Positions 45,945-55,911 are shown, numbered from the stretch's first letter. The stretch is DNA of 60,715 bases from Pirellula sp. (GCA_021299695.1 JAJTEK010000015.1:1-60715); one strand, 5' to 3'. A program made the numbers and translations. Notes: a model not told the origin generated them from the letters alone.

Positions 45945-48260
45945 TTAAACCATTGTGCGAAGAACCCTAGCAGCGGCTTGGGCGCCGAGACTCGGCTCAA
46001 GAGCCGTGTGCGCGATGCCCGATACGACCCGAGTGATGTTGTGGTCGACCCTCGACTCGACACTCCAGTCTTCTCCCTGAGCACTGGTGATGTAGATCGA
46101 CAGAGTACGATGTCCGCTGCCGGGTCGCTCCCCGACGATATGAAGGATCTGCATCCGACCTTCTCTGGAGCGAAACATCCTTTCGCCAATCCGATAGCCG
46201 GCCCGAACGCGTCCGGATCGGACGACCAATACCTCGGGAGCCAATTTTTTGCCGTCTTTAGCCAGCGCGTTTCGCAGATGATCGATGAGCTCTTTAGCTT
46301 GCTGGCTTGAACTGTTGGCCAATGCATTGAGTCCATCGGATAAAACCAACAGCGTGTCGTATCGATCGGCGTGTTGGTCCCTTAATCTCTCCAACTTGCG
46401 AACAGAATCCGGATGCAATTGCTCACCGGTAACGGGGTGTAGGATGTAGTCATTACGATTGAGCGAAAGGGTTTGTATCGGAATCGCTCCTTGGATTGTC
46501 GTTTCGAAGCCTTCGGGTAATTCCGCCCAAATGCATTTCTTTGCGTCGTCGTAAATGCGATGGATGTGCAGGTCTAAATCCTTGGGAAGCTCGGATGCAC
46601 TCTCCGCGTAGCCTTCGGAGATAAACACACCTCGTTGACGAACCTGCGCGATACGATCCTTGGCCTCGCCAAGAATCTCTTCGTCGGGTCGCTTATCAGA
46701 ACGTCGTCGGCAGTAGGCCAGATAGACCCAAGCTGGATCGCCAAAATGTTCGGTGGGTTGTCCTTGCGGATCGATCACGCCTAACTGCTTATAAAAGTCC
46801 CACATCGCATCGTTGACACGATAACCAAATTTCTCGCGGATCCGGACATGGTCGTGATAGCCGGTCGTCAAATATCCGAGCATGGGATCGATACGGGTTG
46901 GCAAGGCCATGAGATATCCAGGATTCGCGGGCATGATTTGATCGATGCACCATTCCAAATCATCGAGCGTCACATCCATGTGGAGTGTCGTGCAGATATC
47001 AAGTCCGATCATCAATCCATGCAATTTACCCATGACGATGTCCTCTAGGCAGCATCGCACGAGCTGTTCGCGGTTGCGAAACACCTCTGGTCCGATGAAA
47101 CCCGCAACGTCGTTGAGGTGGACCCATGGTTCGGAACTCTCACCTCGCTGCTGCCTGGACAGTGCCAAAGTATTGTTCAAGCTTCTCGCTAGTCCGTATT
47201 TACGAGATTCATGGATGAGCATGTCGGTCCCAAACCCATGGCCATTGGTGAAATCGGCTCCTTGGCCCGTCTCAAAATACAAACCGAACTTACCCTGTTT
47301 GTTCTTTGCGTGTTGCACTAGTTTATCGACAGTCACGTCGAATGTCGCATTGGCTGCATCGGATCCCGCGATGCTCTGAAACCAAAGTGCCGTCGATCCA
47401 GGTTGCGAGAGTTCCAATGCCGCTTGAATGTCTATATGAGCCAAAACGCAATGAGGAATTGTCGAACTGATTCCAAAGGCATCGAGGATTTCTTTCAGCG
47501 TCGATTCGACGAGGGCGACGGATTCAGGTTCGCTCGACACGGGATTCGTTCCCACAAGAACATCGCCAACAGCGTATGCGAATGCATTGAACACTTGCCA
47601 GCGAATATCATCGGGATGATCTGTTGGCGAATTTGGCTGGATTCGAGCACCCATGTACCCTCGGGATCCTAGCTGAGTGCCAGGAAGTGGATTGAACACC
47701 TTGCGGCCGACTTCAATCAACTCCTGATTGCTCATGAGCTTGACCACACATGCGATCGAATCGCTGGACAAACCGGGGCGAATCGCGTGGATTTCCTGCT
47801 CGCTTTGCTCGAGTAGAAACGCCTTGAGCTCTGCCAGTTTCCAGGCTTGGATCTCTTGGGTCTGCGTTTTGCTTGGCGCCAATCCAAGCACCGAGAGCAT
47901 TTTGTCTTCAAAGGGACGATGGGAATCGATCTGTTCTAAGGTGGTTTGCTCGAGAAGCCTGCGAGCCAGTTGACGCTCAGCGGGTGTACGAGCGGACACT
48001 CCAAGGATTTCGTCCCCTTCTTTGTATTCGTTGGCTGCCCCCAGAACGCGACGGTACCAATCGACATCCCAGCCCCCTGCGATGCGATGGACGTAGGCGA
48101 TGACATCCTCGTTTTCCAAGCCTTCGGGCAAATTCTGCAGCGAGAGTTCACGAGGGCGGTCCTGTGCTGCTGCGTCCAGCCCGATGCAGCTTGCCATGCC
48201 AGCAAACATTCCCGTTTGCAATACCTTACGTCGTGTCAGTCCGATGCTCGGTGGTCTCAT
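45945..48260 (-). CDS. Tat-signal EutB-EutC fusion, ethanolamine ammonia-lyase
   Basis: The protein joins both subunits of the adenosylcobalamin-dependent lyase that converts ethanolamine to acetaldehyde and ammonia. The N-terminus is a twin-arginine-type signal (LTRRKVLQTGMFAGMASC). The EutB part (about 40-530) has GARIQPN (the Arg and Gln of the E. coli SARLQPND block), LYFETGQGADF with the conserved Glu, and FIGPEVFRNREQLVRCCLEDIVMGKLHG. The EutC part (about 613-771) has LVLSDGLNALA, GRVRAGYRIG, HIVGERPGSGH and DHNITRVVSGIAHTAL. The variable EutC N-terminus is shortened. No microcompartment, EutA or cobalamin genes are nearby. It follows the propeller gene by 9 bases. Confidence 0.9.
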   Translation of the reverse strand: MRPPSIGLTRRKVLQTGMFAGMASCIGLDAAAQDRPRELSLQNLPEGLENEDVIAYVHRIAGGWDVDWYRRVLGAANEYKEGDEILGVSARTPAERQLARRLLEQTTLEQIDSHRPFEDKMLSVLGLAPSKTQTQEIQAWKLAELKAFLLEQSEQEIHAIRPGLSSDSIACVVKLMSNQELIEVGRKVFNPLPGTQLGSRGYMGARIQPNSPTDHPDDIRWQVFNAFAYAVGDVLVGTNPVSSEPESVALVESTLKEILDAFGISSTIPHCVLAHIDIQAALELSQPGSTALWFQSIAGSDAANATFDVTVDKLVQHAKNKQGKFGLYFETGQGADFTNGHGFGTDMLIHESRKYGLARSLNNTLALSRQQRGESSEPWVHLNDVAGFIGPEVFRNREQLVRCCLEDIVMGKLHGLMIGLDICTTLHMDVTLDDLEWCIDQIMPANPGYLMALPTRIDPMLGYLTTGYHDHVRIREKFGYRVNDAMWDFYKQLGVIDPQGQPTEHFGDPAWVYLAYCRRRSDKRPDEEILGEAKDRIAQVRQRGVFISEGYAESASELPKDLDLHIHRIYDDAKKCIWAELPEGFETTIQGAIPIQTLSLNRNDYILHPVTGEQLHPDSVRKLERLRDQHADRYDTLLVLSDGLNALANSSSQQAKELIDHLRNALAKDGKKLAPEVLVVRSGRVRAGYRIGERMFRSREGRMQILHIVGERPGSGHRTLSIYITSAQGEDWSVESRVDHNITRVVSGIAHTALEPSLGAQAAARVLRTMV

Positions 48261-48269
48261 AGTCTTTGG

Positions 48270-49760
48270 TCAATTCGATTCAGGGATGAGTTCCAGACAG
48301 ATGATTCGGTCGCTTCCTCTGACAAACAATAGCCCATGCGAGAGGACCGGAGGGGCCCAGCTCGGGGGGGTCAATAAAGGTTCTTTCGAGCCCGGTTGCG
48401 GTTGGAGTTGGAGGTCCATCTCCGCGACGACCTCATGCGTGTCGGAACCGAGCTTCAGGAGATGCAATTTGCCGTTTTCGCCGAGCCAGAGCCAGTGCGA
48501 GTCGACGATCATGCCAGTACCACGGTCACGATTGCGTTGGCTCCAGACGGTTCTCGGGGGCTGGTTTCCTTGAAGCTCGATGCAGCGAATATCGGTATCG
48601 GTCGGATTGCGTCCGCTGCTGGCATAAAGCCGATTCTCATGCAGTAAAGGTGTGGTCCAGTGGGTTCGCATCGATTGATTCGATCGCATCCCTTCGTCGC
48701 GCCAAAGGAGCTTAAGCTCCGAGCCGGTAAACTCCAGCATGGCGCTGCCGATCTCGTAGGCTTCCGAGATGAAGATCTTATTGTCGTGCACTACCGGACT
48801 GGCTGCATTGACACTTTCGAGCGTTTTCGCCCGAAACGGAAAAAACTGTTCACCCGTTCCGTCCTTAGCGCGGAAAATCAACAATCCCTCTCGCATGAGA
48901 CTTACGCAGTAATCCTCGCCGTGCAATTTCGCGATGATCGGAGCTGAGTAGCTAGCAAGATAATTCCCAACGCGATAGACCTCCTTGCCGGTCCGTTTGT
49001 CCAATGCGATCATCCCCGTTCCATCGGGTTTAGCGCTGGGCATATCGTTGATCGTTGCAGAGCGCGAAAAGAAACCTCGTTTGGGACTTCCGCCGACCAT
49101 GGCGATGAGCAGGTCGTTATAAACCAAGGGACTGGCCCCAACCCCGAAAAAGTTTGGTACGACGCTATAGTCGCTGGAGAGATTTCTCTGCCAAAGCTCT
49201 TTGCCTGTTTCGATATCGACGCAAGCAATCCTGCCGGCCACACCGTAGACATACACGTACCGCCCATCGACGATCGGGCTGGATCGAGGCCCATCGTTGT
49301 ATCCGTAGGCGTCTTGGTAGACGACGCTTGCCTCCCACTTCCATAGAAACTTGCCGGTTTGGGCTTCGTAGCACGAGAGTCGTTCAACGTTTCCATGACG
49401 ATCGAATTGGAGCCAACGGCCAAGGGCCGCAACGCCGTTTCCGTATCCGGTTCCAATTTTTTCATGCCAGACGATTCGCAGTCCATCCTTGGGCCACTGG
49501 GTCAGGATCCCTGTTTCGGTATTTTTCGAATCGTAGTGAACCCCGAGCATACGAGGCCAATCTTTTCCTTTGGTACGAGTCCACAACGAGAGTTTCTCGG
49601 TTGGGTCGGACCGTTGACTCAGGACCTCTTGGCTCAGAGTCTCTTGGCTCCGGGCATTTTGAGGTCCCCAAGGATTGGCCAGCGCGCCTAAGATTCCCAG
49701 CACCGCTAGGGCGAGCCTGGGGCTTAAAATTCGGACTGAACTTGTCGCCAATACTCGCAT
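48270..49760 (-). CDS. Secreted PQQ-type beta-propeller protein
   Basis: The 496-residue protein has a signal peptide ending near residue 39 (NARSQ) and a short repeated ETLSQEVLSQ stretch. The propeller repeats are visible: TGKFLWKWEA, ETGKELWQRNLSS, KRTGKEVYRVGN and RDKGTG-like blocks with PWDP-type turns. It is a BamB-like scaffold; a quinone-dependent activity is not shown. It is the first gene of a two-gene unit with the EutB-EutC fusion and starts only 23 bases from the divergent arfB, leaving little room for a leader. Confidence 0.87.
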   Translation of the reverse strand: MRVLATSSVRILSPRLALAVLGILGALANPWGPQNARSQETLSQEVLSQRSDPTEKLSLWTRTKGKDWPRMLGVHYDSKNTETGILTQWPKDGLRIVWHEKIGTGYGNGVAALGRWLQFDRHGNVERLSCYEAQTGKFLWKWEASVVYQDAYGYNDGPRSSPIVDGRYVYVYGVAGRIACVDIETGKELWQRNLSSDYSVVPNFFGVGASPLVYNDLLIAMVGGSPKRGFFSRSATINDMPSAKPDGTGMIALDKRTGKEVYRVGNYLASYSAPIIAKLHGEDYCVSLMREGLLIFRAKDGTGEQFFPFRAKTLESVNAASPVVHDNKIFISEAYEIGSAMLEFTGSELKLLWRDEGMRSNQSMRTHWTTPLLHENRLYASSGRNPTDTDIRCIELQGNQPPRTVWSQRNRDRGTGMIVDSHWLWLGENGKLHLLKLGSDTHEVVAEMDLQLQPQPGSKEPLLTPPSWAPPVLSHGLLFVRGSDRIICLELIPESN

Positions 49761-49783
49761 GAACCGTTACCTTATGAAGAACC

Positions 49784-50206
49784 ATGGAAGACCTTAGCAT
49801 CACCCACTATTTGACGATTCCTGCAACCGAACTGCAAGCGGTTTATTCGCGTAGCGGCGGGCCTGGGGGTCAGAATGTCAATAAAGTCAACTCCAAGGCG
49901 ACGCTGATCTGGGATTTGAATCAAACGCAGGCCCTTTTTCCGATGGCTCTGATGCGTCTGAAGGCCCTGGCTGCCTCGAGGATCAACGATGAAGGTTTCT
50001 TGAAGATCCACTGCCAAGTCCATCGCGAGCAGTCCCGAAATTTGCAAGCTTGTCGCGATCTGCTTCGGGGTTTGGTTCTCGAAGCGATGAAGCCTGTTGT
50101 GGTGCGCAAGGAGACTAAGCCCAGTGCTGGGGCTCGACGCCGTCGTCTGTCCGACAAGAAGCTTACAGGCGAGAAGAAACAGGGGCGAGGCCAACGCTGG
50201 GAATGA
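49784..50206 (+). CDS. arfB: Alternative ribosome-rescue factor ArfB (YaeJ)-like
   Basis: This is a peptidyl-tRNA hydrolase of the class-I release factor family that rescues stalled ribosomes. The GGQ motif is in YSRSGGPGGQNVNKVNSKATL, the classical arrangement, and the protein ends in a basic tail (RRRRLSDKKLTGEKKQGRG), which in ArfB reaches the empty mRNA channel. The length of 140 residues matches the family and it lacks the anticodon-reading domains of RF1/RF2. It lies 151 bases upstream of the Wadjet operon on the same strand and is probably a housekeeping gene, not part of it. Confidence 0.93.
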   Translation: MEDLSITHYLTIPATELQAVYSRSGGPGGQNVNKVNSKATLIWDLNQTQALFPMALMRLKALAASRINDEGFLKIHCQVHREQSRNLQACRDLLRGLVLEAMKPVVVRKETKPSAGARRRRLSDKKLTGEKKQGRGQRWE

Positions 50207-50357
50207 TCCCTCGGATCGAGAAATTTCCCTGAAAACGACCTAAAAATCGGCTATCCCCCAAGCGATCTGTTGAAATCAACACGCATCTGTAGGAATCTGA
50301 TAAGAGACCGAAAAACCACCACACGACCGATATCTCACTTGTTCGTATCGTAATTTC

Positions 50358-51848
50358 ATGGCGCGAGAAACCGTATCGAAATACATTTCGCTCCGAAGAA
50401 ACCATCCGGCCTGGTCCTTACTAGCTTCCCCCAAGGGCCCGCTGATTCTCGCAAGCCTCAAGAGCTTGATCGACTCGAGCCCAGGAGGCGTGGTCCTTGA
50501 GGAGGCCGTCGAACGCCTGGCTACGGTCTTTGCCGATTATGCCAACGACTCGGAATTCGATCTCGGAGAGGATCACCCTTTGGCTGCCCGACGCGAAATC
50601 CGGCAATGGATTAAACGGGGTCTAATCGTCGAGCGCGACGGCAAAATTCTTGCCACCGATGCATTTCAAAGAGCGTTGCTATTCCTCGACTCGCTCGAAG
50701 ACCATTCGATGACCTCCACCGCATCGCGGCTGGCTACTGTTCAACGTGCCATCGAGTTGCTCGAAGTCCAACTCAGCCGCAGCCAAAAGGACCGAGAGCG
50801 TGCGATCCAAGCTCGTATGGAACTTCTAGCTATCGAACTCCAAGCGGTCCGAACCGGCGTGTTCGATGTGCTCGATGGGAAACAAGCCGAAGAGGGGATC
50901 CGAGAGGTGTACCAATTGGCGATGAGCCTACAAGCCGACTTTCGACGTGTCGAGGACTCCTATCGCCAAGCCGATCGCCAATTGAGGCAACGCATCATTT
51001 CGGAAAACCAAAACCGAGGACAAATCGTCGACGAGCTTCTCAACGGACATGAACAACTCGTCCAGACCGTCGAAGGCCAAGTCTTCGAGAGCTTTTACGC
51101 CCAGCTCGTCAAGTCCTCGGAGCTCCATGACATGAAGTCCCGAATCCGGTCCATTCTCGAAAATGGGAATTCCGACAAAGCGCTTTCCAGAAAGCAAAAA
51201 GCAGAGCTCAAGCAACTCGTCTCGCGACTCGTCTATGAATCCGAACGCGTCATCCAAGCGCGCTCGCACAGCGAACGCGACGTCCGCGGTTTCCTCAAGT
51301 CAGGATTGGCCAACGAACAACTCCGCGTCGGGGCCTTGCTCCAAGAAATCTTTCAAGCCGCCCTTGAGCTCGATTGGCAATCGCAAAAAATTCGCAGGAC
51401 CGATAGCCCGTTGCCTCCGATTGCCATCTCCATGGGAAACCTGCCCCTGGTCGAGCGTCTACTCCCGAAACAAATCGAAAACGACTCGGAGAGCCGACTC
51501 GAACTCGAGGAAACGCATGCGGATCCGGCCGGTATGGGGGACGAATTCTGGAACGCCTATCGCGCCATGAATCGTGAGGAAGTCTTCAGGAATACCCTGG
51601 AAATTCTTGAGCGAGACGGCCAAAAACTCACCATCGGTCAGTTGGCAAAAGCCATCCCTCCTACGCACGATCTCGAAACGCTCTCCTTTTGGCTCGCCAT
51701 GGCCCGACAAGCCGGCGTGGAACTCGGCCAAGGAGCCCAGTCCATCGACCTGCATGACCAACGCGATGGGGACACGCGGTTCGAGGTACCTTGGGTGGAA
51801 ATGGCTATCGAAGATGTCCAGGATTTGAAGGTGGAGTCTTTGGAATGA
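50358..51848 (+). CDS. jetA: Wadjet protein JetA (DUF3375, kleisin-like)
   Basis: This is the first gene of a complete Wadjet anti-plasmid system. JetA is the kleisin-like bridge of the SMC complex. The 496-residue protein opens with MARETVSKYISLRRNHPAWSL and a winged-helix-like N-terminal part (about 1-115), followed by a long helical region (about 120-310) rich in Glu, Gln and Arg (coiled-coil type) and a C-terminal winged-helix part. This order is typical of DUF3375 type I JetA. Its stop overlaps the jetB start (ATGA). Upstream there is only 151 bases to arfB, so the operon promoter must lie there. Confidence 0.92.
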   Translation: MARETVSKYISLRRNHPAWSLLASPKGPLILASLKSLIDSSPGGVVLEEAVERLATVFADYANDSEFDLGEDHPLAARREIRQWIKRGLIVERDGKILATDAFQRALLFLDSLEDHSMTSTASRLATVQRAIELLEVQLSRSQKDRERAIQARMELLAIELQAVRTGVFDVLDGKQAEEGIREVYQLAMSLQADFRRVEDSYRQADRQLRQRIISENQNRGQIVDELLNGHEQLVQTVEGQVFESFYAQLVKSSELHDMKSRIRSILENGNSDKALSRKQKAELKQLVSRLVYESERVIQARSHSERDVRGFLKSGLANEQLRVGALLQEIFQAALELDWQSQKIRRTDSPLPPIAISMGNLPLVERLLPKQIENDSESRLELEETHADPAGMGDEFWNAYRAMNREEVFRNTLEILERDGQKLTIGQLAKAIPPTHDLETLSFWLAMARQAGVELGQGAQSIDLHDQRDGDTRFEVPWVEMAIEDVQDLKVESLE

Positions 51849-52570
51849 ACAGTATCTTTGATCGATTGGCAGGAGATATCCCGGACGAAGATCCACAGAA
51901 AAACCAAGCCAATGCTTATTCGCAATCCGTCGAACCAAGCGTCTCTGCCCAGACCCTCGCCGCAGGACCGATCCGGCGCGAATTGAAGATCGCAGTCCAA
52001 GAACTCCTTCGCCAAGGCTACATCGAGGAAAGCCAACGCCACGATCTGTTCCGTAGCGTCAGCGTTCAAATCGACGCGATCAACCAAACACTCGCACCCC
52101 TGGATCTGACCCTCAGGGTCGACTCGCATCGAGGTGTGGCTTTCCTGCAGATCGCTAAATCCGACCTAGACGAGTCGAGTCAACAGGATGGCTGGAGCCA
52201 TCCGCTGGTCCGCAAACAACGACTGACCCTTGAGCAATCTCTGCTGGTTGCGATTCTACGGCAAGCCTTTGCGATGCATGAACAAGAGTATGGCGTTGGC
52301 CAGTCGGCCTCTAAACTCTCGATCGACGAACTTCTACCGACTTTCCTGACTTACTTCGGCGACACCGGAAGCGATGCAAAGAACGAAAATCGATTGCTGC
52401 AACTGCTCGACCAACTCAAGACGCACGGCATTGTATCGGAGCTCGATTCGAAACAGGAGGTCGTCATTCGACCTCTGATCGCGCATCTCGCCAACCCGGA
52501 GTCCCTTTCGGCTCTCCTGTCGGTTCTAACCGAAGCCAAGGCGACTGCAACAAACCAAGGAGACGAATGA
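51845..52570 (+). CDS. jetB: Wadjet protein JetB (DUF4194, KITE-like)
   Basis: JetB is the small KITE-type subunit that binds the kleisin. The ATG at 51845 overlaps the jetA stop (ATGA) and gives 241 residues; a longer frame from 51791 reads into jetA and is rejected. The protein holds two winged-helix-like parts: KIAVQELLRQGYIEESQRHDLF (about 40-60) and LTLEQSLLVAILRQAFAMH, then a C-terminal NRLLQLLDQLKTHGIVSELDS, as in DUF4194 proteins. It ends in an ATGA overlap with jetC. Confidence 0.9.
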   Translation: MNSIFDRLAGDIPDEDPQKNQANAYSQSVEPSVSAQTLAAGPIRRELKIAVQELLRQGYIEESQRHDLFRSVSVQIDAINQTLAPLDLTLRVDSHRGVAFLQIAKSDLDESSQQDGWSHPLVRKQRLTLEQSLLVAILRQAFAMHEQEYGVGQSASKLSIDELLPTFLTYFGDTGSDAKNENRLLQLLDQLKTHGIVSELDSKQEVVIRPLIAHLANPESLSALLSVLTEAKATATNQGDE

Positions 52571-55500
52571 TGCCACAGCGAGCCAAATCTGCCGAGGCCA
52601 GCTCCAAAACTGCGGAGATCCAATCTCCAGAGGATAGCGAGACGATGCCCATCGCCCAGGATGAGGCGTCGTTTGTATTGAGCCGACTGGAGGTCTACAA
52701 CTGGGGACCCTTTCGTGGAATGCACCGAGCGGAATTCGATCCTCGTGGCACGGCGATCATCGGGCCGACAGGCAGTGGAAAAACAACGCTTGTCGATGCC
52801 CTGATGACGCTGCTGGTTCCCTCCCCTCGCTATAACCTCGCATCGACCGGTGGTCATGAAAGCGATCGAACACTGATCGAATACGTGCGGGGCGTCTTGG
52901 GGGGCGATGGTGCCGATGGTCGCCAAGAGGTCGCACGGCCCGGCAAGACCCTCAGCGGTATTTGCGCAACCTACGCCGGGGGCAAGCAGACGATCAAAAT
53001 CGCAGGGATATTCTGGACCGAGGGGACTGGCAATGCTGCGGATGATTTGAAGCGGCGTTGGGTCTTTTCGATGGCTCCCGACCAAAGCTTGGACGTTTGG
53101 CTGCGGTTGCTCCACGAGGACGGGATCCGCGAGTTGCTCAAGGTAGGTCGAGAAACGGCCAATCTCAGGTTCTTTGAAAGCAAACGATCCTATCTTGAGC
53201 GGATTCGCAAGTTCTTTGATGTTGGCGAAAATGCCTTTACCCTTCTGAACCGCGCCGCGGGCTTGAAGCAACTTAACAGCATCGACGAAATATTTCGCGA
53301 ATTGGTCCTCGAGGATCGATCCGCTTTCGATCGGGCCGTCGAGGTCGCTGCGGAATTCGATAACCTCTCGGACATTCACGCCGAACTGCAATTGGCCGAG
53401 CGCCAACAAGAGTCGCTCCTGCCTGTGTTTGAGGAACATCAGAGGCTTCTGAAATCGCAACGCAAAACCGAGAAACTCCGGATTCTCAAACGCATTCTGC
53501 CGATCTGGTTTGCGCGAATCAGCCAACAAAAATGGGAAGCCGAGATTCTGCGACTCTCGGGGGTCATCGACCAAGGCCAGCGCGAATTGACCCAGATGGA
53601 ACAGCGAGCCTCGCTGGCGCGATCCGAGGTCGATTCCCTGCGTGAACGTTACCTGGAACTCGGTGGAAACATCATCGGTGAATTGGAAAACACCATCGCT
53701 GCCCAGCGGAAACTCGTCGACGAACGGAAAAAACAAGCGGTGCTCTATCGCCAAATGGTATCCCGTTTCGGATTGAACGACGATCTTTCAGAAGACATGC
53801 TTCGAGCCAATCAGATCGAACTGCGCAAGCAGCAGCAAGCCATGCAAGCGCAGCATGAGTCGCAGCAATCGATGACGCTCGGTTCGATGTCCAGGCTCCA
53901 AGTCCACGAACAACGCGTCGAAGAATTGACCGAAGCGATCCGAAAGGTCAAGCAGCGACCTGGCTCGAATATCCAAATTCCTTACCAGGAATTTCGCTCC
54001 GAATTGGCATCCGAATTGTCACTCTTGGAATCGGATCTTCCGTTCCTAGCCGAGCTGATTGAGGTCAAAGCCTCCGAGGCACCCTGGCGCGGTGCGATCG
54101 AACGAGCCATCGGCTCCGAACGCCTCCGAATCCTCGTTCCGGCAAACAGTATCCAAGACGCTTTGCGTTGGGTCAATCAACGCGATAACCGCTTGCACAT
54201 TCGGCTTCAATCGGCCGAGACTACCACGCAACGTGTCAGTTTCTTCGAAGATGGTTATGTCCAAAAGCTAAACATCAAGCCCCATGCGCTCAAGGATGCT
54301 GCTGTGCGATTGCTGTCTGCTCGCGATCTGCATTGCGTACCGACGAGCGATGTTCTGAGAAAGACCGAAAACGCTCTGACGATCGAAGGGATGATGTCAG
54401 GTCGGCAAGGGAAATTTGAGAAACAAGACCAGCGCAGACTCGATCGAGACTGGATGACAGGTTTCGATAACAAGGACCAACTCGATGCGCTTGCCAAGCA
54501 ATGCGTCGAGGAATCGGCCTTGGCCCAAGACGCAAAACAAACCGTGCAATCGGCGCAACTGAAACTCAAGCAAATCGAAGAAACCCTCCGTATCCTCGAC
54601 GCTCTACTGAACCTGGACTTCTCCACGATCGACTTGCCAAACGCCGAGTCGCTCATGCAGGGATCGCTTCTGCGCCTCGACGGTTTGCTCGATCCGAAAT
54701 CCGATGCGAGCCACGCGAAATTGCAATACGAAGACCAGAACGATCAGCTCGAGACGCTGCGCCAGAGAATCTCCGACCATCGCTCCGAAATCGCCGTTTT
54801 CAACGACAAGCGTAGCTCGGCAGAGCAAGCTTGCCAGGACGCTCGGATACGCTCGGAAAGTCGTCTCGAGGATCACGAAGAAGCCCTGGCGGCCAAGCAC
54901 CTGAGGGTCGAAGCAGAGGTCCCCCCGCAGCGACTGATCGAATCCGAAAGACGCTTGGCCAAAGAGATCGAATCCCAACTCGATGACCAACGCAATCGCG
55001 ATGCCGATATCGAACAACAGCTTGTCCGAAGAATGGAAAATGCAAAACGTGTCGATACCGGCGCGCTGGTCGAAGTCGGTTCGGTCCTCGACGACGTTCC
55101 GGTCTATCTTGAACGCCTAAGGGTTTTGACCGAGGAAGCGCTGCCTGAAAAACGGACGCGATTCCTGGAGTACCTCAACCGCTCGTCCGACCAAGGGGTC
55201 ACGCAATTGCTCGCGAGCATCGACGAAGAGGTCGATGCGATCGAAGAACGGATCGCAGAGCTAAACCACACGCTGGTCAAAGTCGATTTCCGTTCCGGGC
55301 GTTACCTGCAACTACTGCCTCAGCGCATGAAAGACGAACGACTTCGAACGCTCAACATCGCCATGCAAAAAGTTCGGCACGCTGCCTTGAAAGACGATGG
55401 TGGTGAGAGCCACTTCAAGGCATTGCAGGAAATGGTAGCGATCCTGCGTGATGCAGGTGAAAATCGCCGTTTACAAGGATCCAAAGCGCTTCTGGATCCA

Positions 55501-55911
55501 AGATTTCGTTTGCAGTTTTTTGTCGTCGAGGTCGATCGAAAGACCGGTGACCGCTCTCCACCTCGCACCGGGTCGCAAAGTGGTAGCGGCGGCGAAAAGG
55601 AATTGATGGCTAGCCACATCCTGACGGCCTCATTGAGCTACGCCTTGTGCCCTCCGGCCGCGACCCGACCACTCTATGGGACCGTCGTTCTCGATGAAGC
55701 GTTCTCGAAAAGCTCTCCGTCAGCCGCGACAAGAATCATCGAAGCGTTAAGAATCTTTAGCCTGCATCCAATCTTCGTGACCCCCAATAAGGAAATCGGG
55801 CTGCTGAAAAAACACACTCGAAAAGTCGTCTGCGTGCAAAGGCCAGGAAAAGAAGCCAGTTTGGCTTCCATCTCCTGGGAGAAACTCGAAGAAATCGCGC
55901 AAAGCCAATGA
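52567..55911 (+). CDS. jetC: Wadjet protein JetC (SMC-like ATPase)
   Basis: JetC is the DNA-loop-extruding motor of the system. The protein has 1114 residues. The N-terminal head has VYNWGPFRGMHRAEFD and Walker A GPTGSGKTT (66-74). Two long coiled-coil segments flank a hinge-like part (about 480-640, including SEAPWRGAIERAIGSERLRILV). The C-terminal head has the signature-like SGSGGEKELMASHIL (1005-1019) and Walker B TVVLDEAFSK with Asp 1043 and Glu 1044. The hinge-side QYQ pattern of SbcC is absent, and the order fits COG4913-type JetC. It overlaps both neighbours by ATGA. Confidence 0.93.
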   Translation: MMPQRAKSAEASSKTAEIQSPEDSETMPIAQDEASFVLSRLEVYNWGPFRGMHRAEFDPRGTAIIGPTGSGKTTLVDALMTLLVPSPRYNLASTGGHESDRTLIEYVRGVLGGDGADGRQEVARPGKTLSGICATYAGGKQTIKIAGIFWTEGTGNAADDLKRRWVFSMAPDQSLDVWLRLLHEDGIRELLKVGRETANLRFFESKRSYLERIRKFFDVGENAFTLLNRAAGLKQLNSIDEIFRELVLEDRSAFDRAVEVAAEFDNLSDIHAELQLAERQQESLLPVFEEHQRLLKSQRKTEKLRILKRILPIWFARISQQKWEAEILRLSGVIDQGQRELTQMEQRASLARSEVDSLRERYLELGGNIIGELENTIAAQRKLVDERKKQAVLYRQMVSRFGLNDDLSEDMLRANQIELRKQQQAMQAQHESQQSMTLGSMSRLQVHEQRVEELTEAIRKVKQRPGSNIQIPYQEFRSELASELSLLESDLPFLAELIEVKASEAPWRGAIERAIGSERLRILVPANSIQDALRWVNQRDNRLHIRLQSAETTTQRVSFFEDGYVQKLNIKPHALKDAAVRLLSARDLHCVPTSDVLRKTENALTIEGMMSGRQGKFEKQDQRRLDRDWMTGFDNKDQLDALAKQCVEESALAQDAKQTVQSAQLKLKQIEETLRILDALLNLDFSTIDLPNAESLMQGSLLRLDGLLDPKSDASHAKLQYEDQNDQLETLRQRISDHRSEIAVFNDKRSSAEQACQDARIRSESRLEDHEEALAAKHLRVEAEVPPQRLIESERRLAKEIESQLDDQRNRDADIEQQLVRRMENAKRVDTGALVEVGSVLDDVPVYLERLRVLTEEALPEKRTRFLEYLNRSSDQGVTQLLASIDEEVDAIEERIAELNHTLVKVDFRSGRYLQLLPQRMKDERLRTLNIAMQKVRHAALKDDGGESHFKALQEMVAILRDAGENRRLQGSKALLDPRFRLQFFVVEVDRKTGDRSPPRTGSQSGSGGEKELMASHILTASLSYALCPPAATRPLYGTVVLDEAFSKSSPSAATRIIEALRIFSLHPIFVTPNKEIGLLKKHTRKVVCVQRPGKEASLASISWEKLEEIAQSQ

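Noticed and set aside
45945-48260. Ethanolamine microcompartment locus
   Set aside because: No shell, EutA, EutE or EutD-like genes are found within the window.
49761-49783. Cobalamin riboswitch upstream of the propeller/EutBC unit
   Set aside because: The divergent gap is only 23 bases, far too short.
52351-53754. 467-codon minus-strand frame opposite jetB/jetC
   Set aside because: Shadow of jetC; no protein motifs, and jetC has an intact Walker A on the plus strand here.
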